From Lithospermum erythrorhizon (Eukaryota > Streptophyta > Magnoliopsida > Boraginales > Boraginaceae), in contig JADFUC010000043.1 in the NCBI GenBank assembly GCA_019722365.1, positions 1 through 64,000 of the forward strand: a stretch of DNA of 64,000 nt, in the 5' to 3' direction. Positions 1-13,210 of the stretch are shown here, piece by piece (the first letter of the stretch is position 1; each line of letters begins with the position of its first letter). Made by a program: the position numbers and the translations under genes. The notes below the pieces were generated by a model. That model searched no databases. It was not told the origin of the DNA and saw only the letters and a program-made list of their open reading frames with translations.

Positions 1-218
1 AATTTGGGTCCTCGTTAGGTAAGCGCACGGATTTCTACAATCCATTTAGGTATTTGAGGATTTGGGACACATGTGTCCAATCTACTAACCTTGAACTAGA
101 CATCTAAGACTCATAATTTCCTTTTCTCACAATAAGCGCAGTTAAATGTCAGTTTTAATAAATTTAATACCTGATGGTAAAGCAACATTAGATGAATAAG
201 ATTTATCACTTGAATAAC

Positions 219-1310
219 TTAACCCTTTTTGTTGCTTGGATAACGTTGAGCATCAAGAATTTCATTCAACTTGTTTGTTCTCAAGGAATACAAGTTAAGT
301 GACTTTTTGAGTTCCACATTTTCCAACTCAACCTTACTAAGACGTTGTTTAAGCTCCAATTTTTCAAGAATTCCATCATTTTTAAGATTGGAGTCAAGCT
401 TTAGCAATGTAACTTCATTTTCTAGAGAAGAGTTGCTTAAGTGCTTTTATTTTCTTCACAAAGTTCTTTTGTTCCTTTCCTTTTAAGCAATTTTTCAAAA
501 CTTTCTAACAACTCATTATAGTTATAGCTTAGCTTCTCATTAAAAACTACTAGTTTAGTGTTCATCATCACTAATGAGCTCATCATCCCAAGGAGGATTA
601 GAGTAAAGAGGTACTCCTCCATGTGAGTCTCAAGCGCTTTACGAGACACACTACATTGTGTATGTCTCCCACTTCGAGTCGTAATTTTCCCGATTCATCC
701 TCCCAAGTGGCCTTGGCTGATACTTTCTTGGATCGACATACCTCTTAGCTAGACGAGGACAATCCATCTTAAGATGGCCGGGATTTTTGTATTCAAAATA
801 TTGTAGCTCTTTATATTTTGCCCTCTTCTCTTGCCCTTCATAATTCCTTTCATAGTTGTCATACTTGCAGCCTTTCTAAGTCCACGATCATCATTGTTTT
901 TTTTTGAATCTTAGAAACTTTTTGTAGTCTCTAGCAAACATGGCCATGTCTTCATCATCCTCGTCACTTTCAATTTTCTCAACAACTTTTTGTGCTTTTG
1001 CCGCCACAAGAGCCATTTTCTTTTTGTCCCTCAATTCACGAGCCTTGTTTTTAGCAATCACTTCCTCTTCGGCTTTCAAGGATCCAATGAGCTCTTGAGT
1101 GGAAAGAGTCTTGATATCCTTGGCTTCATTTATGGCACATACTTTTTGACCAAACTCCGGATTCACGGCTTCAATAATTCTCCCATTCAATTCTTCTAAG
1201 GAGAATGTCTTCCCTAGAGAATCCAAGTTATCACGACGGTATCGAACTCGCATGTCCTTGATGTAATTCTCCATGATACATTTCAAGGTTTGATACTCTC
1301 TAGTCAAAAA
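219..1310 (-). pseudogene. copia gag (UBN2-type) remnant
   Basis: Three open segments (1307-891, 649-437 and 407-219) follow each other on the minus strand with breaks between them. The first has the copia capsid pattern: a segment resembling DSLGKTFSLEELNGRI, then INEAKDIKTLSTQELIGSL, then a lysine- and glutamate-rich linker. A zinc-knuckle-like stretch lies at about 750-800, reading YFEYKNPGHLKMDCP. The usual C-x2-C-x4-H-x4-C has tyrosine at both of its first two cysteines, so the knuckle is dead. The last two segments are leucine/lysine-rich and could form the coiled coil found C-terminal to gag in some copia lineages. In a live element gag would form the virus-like particle and bind RNA. 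Confidence 0.8.
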
Positions 1311-1827
1311 GCTCTAACCCTTGTAGTCTTCTACTTGGCTAGAACCAATATGGGCGGCTTCCAAAGAAGCCCTATATCCTGGCCGATTTGCATCCCTTTG
1401 ACACGAGCATACTCTCCATACACATGGTAATGCTAACATGAATGGCTTTAGAATTTAACTCTACTTTCTAAAGTTCCGCCCCTAGCACTCCATCATCCTC
1501 TTTATCCACGTCCTCAATTGGGACCTACTCAAGGCGGCACCTAACTTTTTATATTTGCCTCCTCCCCCTTGGTCAAGTTCCTGGCGAGCCCGGCTCGAGA
1601 ATTTGATATTTCACGGAACGGTAGACCGATGATCACCTCCATACCAGAATCAATGCTTTGAACATGATACTTGAAGGCGTTACACCAATAGTCGTAGTTT
1701 GATCCATCAAGCAGTGGTGGCCTTGCACTTGACCTACCTTCAACACAAAAGGTTCCCGAGCTACCTATATTCTCGCATTACCCATAATCGCTTTACTACA
1801 AGATTTTAAGCTTTAGTCGCAGGTCAT

Positions 1828-1840
1828 GGCTTTGATACCA
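1828..1840 (-). other. primer-binding site (initiator Met tRNA type)
   Basis: On the minus strand the bases read TGGTATCAAAGCC, one mismatch from the common plant copia site TGGTATCAGAGC. It sits three bases inside the inferred LTR end, the normal position for minus-strand cDNA priming. Confidence 0.8.
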
Positions 1841-1843
1841 CTT

Positions 1844-3000
1844 GTACAGCCTAAATATAACCTTAGAGGGGGGTGAATAAGGCTTAGAGAGAATACACGA
1901 TTTTTACGAGCCTCGTTCCCCTAATGCTCTAATCGTCACCTTTCCAACCTCGGATTTTGGTAAGTGATAACTAGCTTCTCAAGACTGCTCTGATTACACA
2001 CAAAGAATCCCTCTCTCAAGACTATCAAACACCTAGCCTACAACCAAGTGACCCAAGCTCCAAGCTAAGGATTTCAACACCTAATCTACCAAGACTAGGA
2101 ACCCAAGACTTCACTCTTAGGATTTCACTTTACTATCTAATTAAGAATGTAAAAACCTTACGCTACACCACGTATGATTTTCCCACTTAATCACACTCAT
2201 GACGAGTAAACAATAAGCACACAATTATGGAAACTCTCTACTAAAGATGATGAAGATTAAATGTGAGAGCTTTAACTTTTTCCTTTTTGAATTTGAGAGA
2301 AATTAAATGCTTGAAAGATAGTAAAAGTAGGATTTTAAAATGAAAAGAGACTTATATAACAGACAAAAATAGGTCAGAACGGCCTGCTGATGGACCAAGG
2401 GTAACGGCTATAAGCCAACCCCGAGATAGATTCTATTTGAGAGGTCCAGGCCCTGACAATCGACCCTATCGAGACTTACCCCTCTCGGGACGGGGTTCGC
2501 CATCTAGACCCCGATCGAGACCCTCGATGGGGTCTTCGATGGTCTACGGTTTCTCTCTCCAAGATAAGGATCGCTTCAAGCCACTCGAAACTAAATGACA
2601 CACGTCATTTGTAATGCAGCCTTAACAATGAATCAATCTATACTTAGATTAGAAACTACGGACTATCAATTTTAAAACTACCAAGATTAAACCGCAAAAG
2701 TTTGGCTACTTCCTCATATACTTAAACAACATATACTAAAGTGTGAGTTTCCTTACAAACGCCATATAACAATAAAAACCACGAGCTCCCTTGATTAGCT
2801 TGGCATTGTTTGACTCCAACCTTGAGCCTCGCGAACACTCGACACCCTTTTAAGCACTCGAACTTATTAAAAGAAACCTAATAACAAGTTCACTTCAAAG
2901 CGGAATTAGTTCGCTTAAACAATTTGTTATCTTTCAAAAGGTTTGAATCAATTCCATTATTCAACACATTGTTGCACATCTGTTCACTATTCAAGCAATA
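1844..3000 (-). repeat. 5' LTR of the left-edge copia element (outer edge approximate)
   Basis: The inner edge begins TGTACAGCC on the plus strand next to the primer-binding site, followed by the G-run and GGGTGAATAAGG stretch common in plant copia LTRs. The outer edge is uncertain: several CA dinucleotides near 2985-3000 could be the end. No coding potential is visible. Confidence 0.6.
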
Positions 3001-4049
3001 TTTGGTGTATTATTCCCGAGCATTCTGCTTTTGGAAGTTTCGCTTATCTGTTATTCCGGGAGGATTCAAGTCAAAATAGAAATTTGTTGAGTATGCCTTG
3101 AATCGATACCTTTACTACAACTTATCTCAAGGAGATCGACTTGGTTTGGGGGTTGCAAATCTCCGACCCATGTCCGGATCAAACATGTTCCGGAGTCCAA
3201 AGATTCTTTTCTCGACTTCGATTGGGAGTTGCCAAGTCCGACGGGCAAGTCCCGATAGTTAAAAAACTTGACACTACACTTTAAAATGATGTTTTTGTGT
3301 TGTCTTGTGTTATTTGAAGTCTCGTCTAAGTTATTTTTGTAGCAAAGAATACTACACTCAAGTCAAGATTTCGAAGTTTACCTTATTTCCAGCCTTCTCG
3401 ACTTGCATATAAATGGTTGATTTGACCTTGGCATCAAATATACATAACTTAGTTTTTTATTTCACCCTAGAAATGTGATTGGATAATATAATTTCATTTT
3501 TCGCTTTATTCGCTTTTCATATCTTATGGAGTTAAAGATTTTATATTCTTTGGCTCTGGATCGCAAAATGACTTATTACACTAGCTACACTCTGTTATCT
3601 ATTACGTAAGAAGAGATATCGTCATAATTCACTCTTAAATCATTCCGAAAACAATCTACCTTTTGATCACTCAAAGTTGGATATTATCCACCATAACCTT
3701 GCTCAACGGGAGCCTCTTTACGGATATTGGTGACATGTTCATGTTGATGTGATTATAAGAGTTTTTATTCTAAGTAATTTAATTAATTTTTATTCTACAA
3801 AATTAATATCATTAAAGTAGAGAAAGACCAATCCAATGTAATTCTTTTCTTCCAGGAAATATTATACACAAATACACCACCAAATAGTGTTTTTAGGAGT
3901 AAAATGATCATTTTGCATCCAATATAACTTCTTCAATTACCACACTTAAAAACAGAGGAAAAAATAAAAATTTAACTCCTAAATAAACCACTATTTCGCT
4001 GCAGTGTATATAAATAACCGAAGCTTTTCTTCATGTCGGCGTCGACTGT
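3001..4049. other. no gene seen; repeat-like DNA
   Basis: The part from about 3060 to 3330 has the base composition and texture of retrotransposon LTR or UTR DNA, but I could not assign it. The rest is AT-rich with no sustained reading frame. Confidence 0.4.
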
Positions 4050-5260
4050 GTGATATATTATTTAATAAACTCCCCAAGATTATATTAAAGAGTAAGCAGC
4101 TAGGGTGTGATTCACTCCATGGTCATACGTTTTTTGGCGCGTGATCATGCAACTTTTTCATTTTTTTTTTGCTATTTTTTTTTAAACTGATAAATTAATA
4201 TTCGATTATTTAATAAACTCTCTTAGATAATATTTTTGGCCGGTCTCGACTCGGAGATATATTATTTAATAAATTCTCTAAGATAATATTTTTGGCATGT
4301 TCTACTCTGATAAAAAGCAAATTAATAATTCGTGTTTTTTTCGTTCCCTTTTCATTTTTTTTATTTGCAATTATCATCCACCGTAAAGCTCGATAAATTA
4401 ATACTGATTCTAAAATAATAAGCTTTTTCACGGTTCATTGGTGATAGGTGCATTTGCTTTTTTTTTTTTCAATTATCACCATCGTATAAACTCGATAAAT
4501 AATAATTGATTCTTTAATAAACTTTCTAAGATATTAATATTTTTTGTCATTCCACTGAGATATGATGCTCGGTTGTTTTTTTTTTTTACAATTACCATCT
4601 ACAATAGAAGCTCGATAATTAATACGATTATTTAATAAACTCTAATATAATATTTTTGGCCGTCCTACCAAAGTGGATGTGGTGCTAAATTAATAATTCA
4701 TGCTTGATTCGTTCCTTTTTCATTTTAGCTCGATAAATTAATACTTTATGGTTGATTTTACAATTATTAATTGTAGTAGAAACTGACAAATTAATACTCG
4801 ATTTTTTTCACGGTCCCGCGACTCGAGGATGTATGATTTGTGTTTTTTTTTTCAATTATCAACTACTGTAGAAACTCGATAAATTAATACTCGATTATTT
4901 AATAAAATGTCTAAGATAATATTTTTGTCACCCATCAAGGATAGCTGTGTGCTTGGTTTTTTTTTTTACAATTGGCATCTATAGTAGAACCTCGATAAAT
5001 TAATAGCGGATTATTTAGTAAACTCTCTAATATAATATTTTTGCCGGTCCCGACTGCGATAAAAAGGCTAAATTAATAATTCACGCTTGTTTGGCTTCCT
5101 TTTTCATTTTAGCCTCGATAAATTAATACTGGGGTGGATTTTTAAAATTATTAACTATAGTAGAAACTCGATAAATTAATACTGATTATTAATAAACTCT
5201 ATAAGATAATATTTTCGTCATCTCCGACTCGATATGTAGTTAAATTAATAATTTGATAAA
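4050..5260. repeat. AT-rich tandem-like array, period about 120 bp
   Basis: A core reading CTCGATAAATTAATACTCG, then TTATTTAATAAACTCTCTAA and a GATAATATTTTTG segment recurs with substitutions. Core starts are near 4391, 4493, 4611, 4730, 4874, 4991, 5112 and 5167, and partial copies begin near 4061, 4205 and 4262. Many units are preceded by a T-run and a CAATTATCA-like stretch. There is no coding frame. It could be the subterminal region of a DNA transposon, but I see no convincing terminal inverted repeats. Confidence 0.75.
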
Positions 5261-5313
5261 ATTATAAGATAATAAGCATTTTTGATAATTCAAATAATAA
5301 GTTGTGTGATTAT

Positions 5314-7855
5314 TGTATCTAATTCGCCGAGTCGTGACGCCCGAGGTTGGAGCCGTTTATCAACTCCGTATATCCGAAGCCAAGATACGATTTAAGTTGA
5401 AACCCGTTTAAAAACACCGCTTAAAAAACCGTAACCCTACGCTTGATAAAAATAGAATAAATTGAAAACCTAAAACATCGTATACAAAAATTTTGAACCA
5501 TCGTGGCATTTCTAGCCGCACTCCAAAAACATAAAACACCACAACAACCAAGTCACAAATGTACCACAAAATATCTTACAATTTCAACATTCCCAAAACC
5601 AAAAGTAAAAACTGTTTACATCGAAATAATGAAAGAGACTGCCGAGATCCTAATGCAATTGCCTTCTCACCTAAATAAAAGTCACCAACACTCAAGCGAA
5701 CTCAATCGCTTCCAAAAGGGCACCGGCCAATCAAGGCGGGAGTGGGTGTTCAACGTTTTGCTGGAAACGATCACCTGGACGGTAACTTACCCATATCCGA
5801 ATGACGCATACAAAGAAGCGGAAATATATATATAGGTACTTCAAGAACAAGACGGGCAAATACGGTTATACAAATATAGTACGTAAATATGCTAACTATT
5901 CACATTATCCTAGCGGAATACTCATAAGAAATAAATGCACACTAGAAAACTCGACTTACGAACTCCATGTGCCATATATCACATCACATAATCAAACACG
6001 AACCGCAAATACTTACCCAACACGCACAACCACAAATAATTATTTGCTACTAAAAAAACGGAACCACAATAACATCGTGATATAAATAATTCATCCTTTT
6101 CCTCGGCAAAAGCTCACCTTCTAACAATCTAACAACAACATATCCTTTTCCCGGCAGGCTCACCCTTCGAACACCCAACATCATCATATCCTTTTCCCGG
6201 CAGGCTCACCCTTCGAACACCCCACATCATCTCAACATCCACAAATCACACGTACAATGTCAAACACAACAAACACACAACAGTTTCAAAGTAACATCTA
6301 TATCACACACAATACAACCAAATCGTACAAAACCTGCACTCAACAGAGATACACTCCCAGATACTTCCACCACACAATTATACTCAAACATGAATACAGG
6401 AATACACTCAAAGATAAACATACTCACAATTATACTAAACATAAATATACTCACATAATTACCCTCCAATAAATACACTTAACGATCTAAGGCGACTACC
6501 ACCCAAGTCAACACCCCGCTTCACCAATCTACACACGCGATAAGTTCATAAATACGTATACACCTGGGCTACAAATCAATTTACCATACAATAACATCCA
6601 AAACACAAATAAGATAACAAACCAGCTGATAAATCCCCACCTTGGCTAAGCACTCACTAGCGCCCAAAGTTAGCCAATCGATCCTCACGCCGTTCTATCA
6701 TTCCGAAATTTCGAACAGACACATTACAAAAAAATAAAATCACAACTCGTAACCATTCAACCCCCTTATCTTAATTTAAATACTGTAATTTTTAATCTCA
6801 TTTCGCTTATAAATTTACAACTTAAGTAAAGATTACCGCTATGTTTCAATAATAATTTTGATGACCAACTCGCTACACGGACTAAATTGACAATACCTAT
6901 ATCCTATTCAAACTCCCAACATTTCCAATAATTTCAATAATTCCACTTCAACCTTTTCCGATCAATTTAACCATAACTCTCAACCCCTAATCCCTAAGTT
7001 CGATTACTACCCAGAATTCACTACGATTAATTCCAACCTATTTTGTTCCCTAACACTTATAATTCATATTTGTATTCCAAAACAATCACAATAATGGTCC
7101 ACTAATCTATTTACATTAACCACCACGCTTTAGCGAATAACTCACGATCACCCGAAGTCAATTCACTATAACATTGGCTTTCTACCCCCCCAAATATCGA
7201 TCATTATCAATCCCTATATTACACCGTGCCTGTATAATAATTATATTCAATAATTCATCCAAAATCCAAAGTCAACCCAAAGTTCAAAAGAGTCAATCGC
7301 CTCTAAACATCCAAAATTTCACATCAAACACCATATTTCAATCCAAGAATAACTAATCTACAACCCAAGAATCAATTGGAGCAATAAAATTCAAAATCTC
7401 AAAAAGTCAAAGTTTGGAGATTTCACAAAATACTCAAAAATATCACACCTTTTTACCTTGAAACGACGGGGATGATGAGGAGAAACTTCTCCGAAAATTT
7501 TAGCTCCAAAGCTTGAGAATTGAGGAAGAAAATTGAGAAAGAAATAATCAAAACCAAGTGACCTTCGGGTCAAGCTTTGTTCTCACGGAGAAGAAAAATA
7601 CAATTTGGTTTGGGTTCGCTTAAGTAACGCCTCTTAAGCGAAGGTAATTGCTGGGCCCAAAAAGCCCAACCGTGAAAATCCGGCCTTTAATTCGGCCTCG
7701 ACACTTTCCTTTGCTTTTAACTTAATTCGACAACTAACTTCCGACAAAAATTCAATTTAACACAAAATATATTTAGTGGGTCCCAAATTTACGGAAATAA
7801 ATTAAAAATCTCATGTTTTAGTTTATTCTATTAACGAGAGGATACCGTTATTACA
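5314..7855 (-). mobile_element. solo LTR, long LTR family copy 1
   Basis: The element starts TGTATCTAATTCGCC on the plus strand and ends CCGTTATTACA. It is flanked by a perfect 5-bp duplication, ATTAT, at 5309-5313 and 7856-7860. The left end aligns with the starts of copies at 23799 and 28117, with shared segments resembling CTCCGCC and GTCGCC. The minus-strand start TGTAATAACGG matches the end at 31939 and the start of the copy at 8763. No gag or pol frame is present and TG..CA ends plus a 5-bp duplication are typical of LTRs, so I call it a solo LTR. The parent lineage is unknown; a Ty3/gypsy element with long LTRs is a guess. Confidence 0.75.
6094..6235. repeat. three-unit minisatellite inside LTR copy 1
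   Basis: Three units start near 6094, 6143 and 6189, a period of 46-49 bp. Each begins TCCTTTTCC and contains GGCAGGCTCACCCTTCGAAC or a variant; the first unit is the most diverged. Confidence 0.85.
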
Positions 7856-7860
7856 ATTAT

Positions 7861-8762
7861 TAATTATCGCCATGGTCATTACAAAATCATTTTGAAGTTC
7901 ATGAAGTATATAAGAACTATTACAAACTAATGCTGGCCGGACATTAATTTTTTGATTTATATTATAAAAAGTTAGCCCCGTATTTACATTAACAATATTT
8001 TTGGCCGCTTTCTCCTGCCATTCATCACATGAATATTTTGGTTGCTTTTGGCGGATTGCTTACTACTAGGTTGGATCGATGTCAACCCGGAGGCACCATT
8101 TGTTACTATCGACAAATTTCTTCTTTTGTTTTCTTCTTGTTCTTTTGCCATAACGCCCATTCTCGGGATGACAATGGGAAGAGGAATTCCTGAATTTTAC
8201 ACGTGATGAGACTCGATCACACTGGACAAGGAAAAATTAGGACACCATTCATATACGAGCGAGTATTACACCAAGAATCAAAAAGTTTGGGGATGAGTTT
8301 TCTATAGGCCTTCATGTTCGTGGCGCATTTGAGTGGCGTAGCTATCAAGCCTGTAGTGAAGCGGCAAATTGCTTCACCGAGTTCCCCACCTAATGGTACT
8401 AGACTTCCTATTCCTTCATTCCCCAATTGACGAAGTCTCGTTAGCTAGTGCTGATCTAAATGTACGGAATATGGATGCGCTAAGGCGAATCCGGAAAAAC
8501 TCCTTTCAATATGAGGATCCGCCAAAAATAGTATATGGCGGTATGCCTTCCGCAAAGAGTCTCCCCTCTATTCTCGTGTCAAGATAGATCAGAATCGAGC
8601 CCCATATTCCGTATATTAGTAAATAAACAACTTTGTCTTTCTTCGTAGTCTACTTGGATCATTATCATCTTCTTTTTAACATGACACTAAATCCGTGCCA
8701 CCTTTGAAATTTGCAGTGTCGTGAACTCCAATCCTATAAAATAGGCTTCAATCCTTACATTT
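7861..8762. other. no gene assigned between two LTR copies
   Basis: This stretch has short overlapping open frames on both strands near 8217-8587 but none resembles a protein I know. The sequence is less AT-rich than the flanks and may be an eroded retroelement. I see no promoter or RNA gene. Confidence 0.4.
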
Positions 8763-10587
8763 TGTAATAACCCGCTCCGTATGAGAATTATTGTAATATT
8801 ATTTGGGGTTAGAAGTGAACGGAACTTGAACTTACACTCCATTCTTGTGAGATATTTTGCACGGATCTGGGCTTAGGTCTTTCATAGTTATCCATTAGCT
8901 TAATCATCATCATTATCATCTTCTTCTTTCCCTTAGCCTTGGCCGAAACCCTCCCCCTTTCCTTGAAGATTTTCTTCCATTTTCTTCCTCATCTTGCAAG
9001 CTTTGGTCCTAAAATTTCCTGGAGAGTTTCTCCGAGTCACTTACGCTTTAAGGTAACAAAGTTCAATCTTCGAGTATTTCTAGACTTCGGTACGTTGACT
9101 TTTGTTATACTGAGTTGACTCGAGCTTTGACATTTATAATGTTATAGAATCGACATCTGTGCTTAGATTATCGTATGTTGTGATAATAATCGATTTATGG
9201 GGTCAAATTGCCGAAGATTATAGTTAATTTTGTTGACTTTTTGTTGACTTTTTTCTAAAATGATTTTTATTATGGTAGCTGCATTTCGACTTTATTGTGG
9301 TTGCTGGTGCAAGCTATGATTTTAGGCTATTAGAGAACGACGGATAATATGGGTTTTGTAAGTCGAGTAATTAATTGATTCGAGATTAAAGATGGTTAGA
9401 AACGCTACGATTAGTTGTTAATATCGGTTAGGTCTTTAGAAACTAGTAATCGAACTCGATCATTAAAATGGAGCTAAGTGAACTTAAGTCGAATAAGGTT
9501 ATAATGGAACTTTTGTTGGGTTATTTTGGGAGATCGATATTGAGATTAAATATATGTAGAATGTTATATTACTAGTTGTATTATGTGAGAATTATAATTT
9601 TGAATGTTTATTTAGGGCGCTGGACGCGTGGAAAGGTCCGTTTGTTGTGATTGCGCCGAGTTCTATAGCTAGCCAGGTGTAGTATCTATCTCACCGGGTG
9701 TTGGATTAACTATTTGGATTACGGATACGCGATGCATATATGTGATTTTGCGGTTGAATTATATGCTGATACGGGCTATGTGGGTCGAGTCATCGTTGTG
9801 TTTTGGTCTCACGAGTCGTGATGTGTTTTGTGGAGGAGTTGCCGAGTCGCATTAGACGAGTTGTATATGAATTGACGTCAGGCGCTGAGTTGTATTGTCT
9901 CGATAAATCGCTTTCTGCACTTAGTTACCATTCGCATCGCTTCTGCATTCTCGTTATGATTCAATGATAGCTTATGTCGACGGGCATAAGTTTCTCCCTG
10001 CAGGTTGAGGTTGATTATATGCGCATTAGTTGTAGAACCGACTTATATTGAGTTGTAGGATCGCTGAAGTCATGGAGTCGATGTGGTTGCTGAGTTGTAG
10101 CATTGCTGAAGTTTTTCGAGTTGATACTATTGCTGAAGGCTGATTGTGTCATTGAAGTTGGTTAGTTGTTGAGCTGCGCATGTCGCTTGTCATTTGATTG
10201 AGTAAGGCTTCCATTGTTTATTGCATGTTATTGTGTCTTTCTGAATTATACGTATGTTATTGTCGATCACATCATTTTAGAACGTTTCCGCTAATAATCT
10301 AATTTATGAACATACGTAAAAGATAATGACTTTATATTAAGTTCTTAAGTTGAATAATATTATGTACCACTCTATCTATCGATGCATATCATTTACTGCG
10401 GGTACACTATTGCGTTGATTGAAGTTGATTTCATTCTTGAGATATATATTCACTAAGCTTCAAGTACTACACCCTATTCACATGGGTACCTTCATCAAGT
10501 ACGCTGGATACCGGTGCTGCCTATCTCCGAGATTATTCTGCGTGTGTGCCTTGTGGAGCTTAGGTGAGCGTAAGTGGTGGCAGCTTG

Positions 10588-11576
10588 TGTTGGAAATCAA
10601 TGAGAATTGATTCCATTTATTATCCCTGCTGGGCGACAATTGAGTATCAATTCATTTACTGGGTTAAATGTGATTATCGTAACTAGTGTTCAACTAAGTA
10701 ATTGTATATTACTAAAGGGTTCTCATGATAATTTAAGGGTTGTGAGCGATTGCTGATCTTTTACTATTAATCGTTATAATAATAGTAATTGGTCAATTAT
10801 TATTATTATACAACTTACTATTATCTCGAGCTCTGTATGTCACACACATACAATGATATTCGAATAATATTTCGAATGAAATTAACGAGACTTGTATATT
10901 GAGTGAAATGTATTTCTCAATATTTATATATTTGTCAAATATGCTGATGAACATCAATCGTTAAACTTGCAAGTTTTAAATCAATTAACAGACGTATTTA
11001 ATAACTTCATAAGCTATTCGATATGGATCAAGTTAGCATTTTAATTGACTTGTTAAGTTAAAATAGAACAACTCACTAGGTAACTCACTATTTAATTGTG
11101 GGTTCATAACGGTTCATCTGCTAATCTAGTTAAACTCGATTTCAGAACAGGTTGCTTAACGAGTGAATTTCGACTTGGTATTTAAAAGAGGGGATTGAAG
11201 TTTCTCATGAAATAAGAATACAAAACCTCCACCCCTCAAAAAGAAATAAATGTTTCCTCCTTTCTAGAGAATCGAAGATTTCATCTTCCAATTCACATTT
11301 CATCATCACTAAATCAGCAAGCTTCTCAAGTTTCTGCTCGATTCCTCGTGCGTGGAAATCAGAGGACATCTCGCTCTGTCGAACAAATATCGTGAGAGGA
11401 TCTTCGGCGGGCTTCACGCGAGGCACTACGTGGGGAATCGTTCAATCTGCCCGTCAAAGGTAGTTAATTTCGTGATTCATACATTTATCATTTTATGTTT
11501 AGATTAATTTACATTATTTCAGAACTGGATGTATGAATTGGTGTTTATCACGATTAAATTCATACTAGATTCCCAA
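10588..11576 (+). repeat. 5' LTR of the internally deleted copia element
   Basis: It starts TGTTGGAAATCAATG and ends near AGATTCCCAA, just before the degenerate primer-binding site. It contains the block CTCGAGCTCTGTATGTCACA, shared with 14019-14966 and with the isolated LTR at 60864. Confidence 0.75.
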
Positions 11577-11593
11577 TGGTAACCAACCCATGG
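11577..11593 (+). other. degenerate primer-binding site
   Basis: The bases TGGTAACCAACCCATGG match the usual copia initiator-Met site TGGTATCAGAGCCATGG at 13 of 17 positions and sit directly after the LTR. Confidence 0.6.
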
Positions 11594-11699
11594 GGAGATC
11601 CAACAGTGGACGCTTACCTAACCGTAGCTGCCGGGTATCATGGGGCTTTCATCATTGAAAGTGATCTAGCCCACTTCTTACAAAGCACAATGCACAGCA

Positions 11700-13210
11700 A
11701 GGATGCCGACAAAACGGCAACAGCCACTAACTGAGATCGATTCTATGTACCAAAACCAGGTTTGGTCCTTGCTGGATTTACCAAACGGGCTCGCCTCATC
11801 AACGTAAAATGGGTATTTAAGAAGAAACATGATAAAGACGAACGCTTGATGTTTTCAAAGCTGTGACTCAGAGCTTAAAGTTGCTTCAAACAAGTTCACC
11901 GGAGCGGACTATGACGAAACTTACTCGCTGGCTATGCTTAAATCCATCCGATAATCTTAGCTATCACGCATTTCCATGACTTAAATATGGCAAATGGATA
12001 AAAGACCGTCTCCGAATGGAAATTTAGAGGAAGATGCGCATACGGTACAACCTCTCCAAGTTTTTACATGTCCTAAAGTGACCTAAGGTACGCAAGTTTG
12101 CAAAGTCCATTTATGGCCTTTAAACAGCATCCTTGCAGTTGAATTAATATGATGAATCAATCAAAGAGTTTGGTTTCATCGCTAACGTTAAGAATCTTTG
12201 TGTATACAAGAAGGTGTTGGGGAGTTATATCATCTATACTCATGTATGTCGATTTGACATACTTATTGGAAACAACGAAGTTACTAAATTAAATAAGCGA
12301 TCGGGTCAGGCAAATGTTTCAACGGCGACTTAAAGTAAGACAATATACTGAATAAAGATTCACCGAGATCGAGCCAGAGGTCGATTGACTAGGTCGTGAT
12401 ACTTACGTGAATAAGGCACCGCAAAGCTTCAACACGAGTAATTCCAAGCATGGTAATCTCCCATGAGACACGGAGTTCAACTCGCCAGAGCACGTTGTCC
12501 CACTACTACTGGCCGAGATGAACGTAACGAAGGACATACCTTACGCCCACCATAGGATCCATCATATGCCATGTCACGCACTAGACCACGTGTCTTACGA
12601 CTAAGAGTAACCAAGAGATACCAAGCTAATCCAGTGAAAAGCCACTGGATTGTAGCAAGAAGTGCATCTCAAGTATCTCGGTATTAATCCAAAGATGCTT
12701 TCGTATATGGGCGGAGATGAAAGAGTTGCCAAAGGATGTGGCAATATCACGCCAGCTTTTCAACCAATGCAGAGGGACTATCGCTTCTCAGCCTTGGTAT
12801 GTATTTTGTCTCAACGCGGAGCAAGTATCTTCGGGAGGAGTTCCAAATGTAGTGTCATGTCGATTCACCACGTAACTGAGACATCGCAGTCAGTTCAAGC
12901 CGCGAAAGTTAAGGACGTTGATAAAGAAGTTCGTGGACCGAACTTGGTGTGGTACCTAGCACAGGACTAAGTTGCTTGCGGACAATACCGGGAATAGCTC
13001 AAGCTAAGGAACCCCGAGCACATCACAAATCCAAGCACGCACGAAAGAGATCACCCGATTAGAGATATGCTTGATAGAGGTGATGTCAAAGCATGTAAAA
13101 GAGAACAAGAGGCTAACTGCCGACCCATTTACTAAACCACTAAAACGCAAAGCACGACGTGAAAGATGCGTCAACATAGGTCTTGGGACAGACGTCGTGA
13201 ACGGCAAGTA
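11700..13210 (+). pseudogene. copia reverse transcriptase and RNase H remnant
   Basis: Reading across frames, the order matches copia pol. Near 11757-11850 there is TWSLLDLPN-like sequence and INVKWVFKKKHDKDE. Near 11900 there is GADYDETYS followed by AMLKSIR. Near 12140-12170 there is DESIKEFGFI, then VYKKV, and near 12240 a remnant of the YVDD region. Near 13000-13170 there is an RNase H tail with AKEPRAHHKSKHA-like sequence and TADPFTKPL. The catalytic YVDD box is not intact and stops occur throughout, so no enzyme can be made. No integrase or gag lies upstream. Confidence 0.85.

Larger units (their letters stand above)
1..3000 (-). mobile_element. Ty1/copia retrotransposon, 5' part, cut by window edge
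   Basis: Read on the minus strand the order is LTR, primer-binding site, leader and gag, which is the 5' half of a copia element; pol would lie left of base 1. The primer-binding site and the UBN2-type gag remnant support the class. The coiled-coil region after the zinc knuckle resembles SIRE-like elements, but that lineage call is tentative. Several frameshifts and stops show it is inactive. The outer LTR edge near 3000 is approximate because no second LTR is in the window. Confidence 0.8.

Noticed and set aside
5503..5835. Plus-strand open frame of 110 residues
   Set aside because: It is inside solo LTR copy 1 and has no counterpart in other copies.
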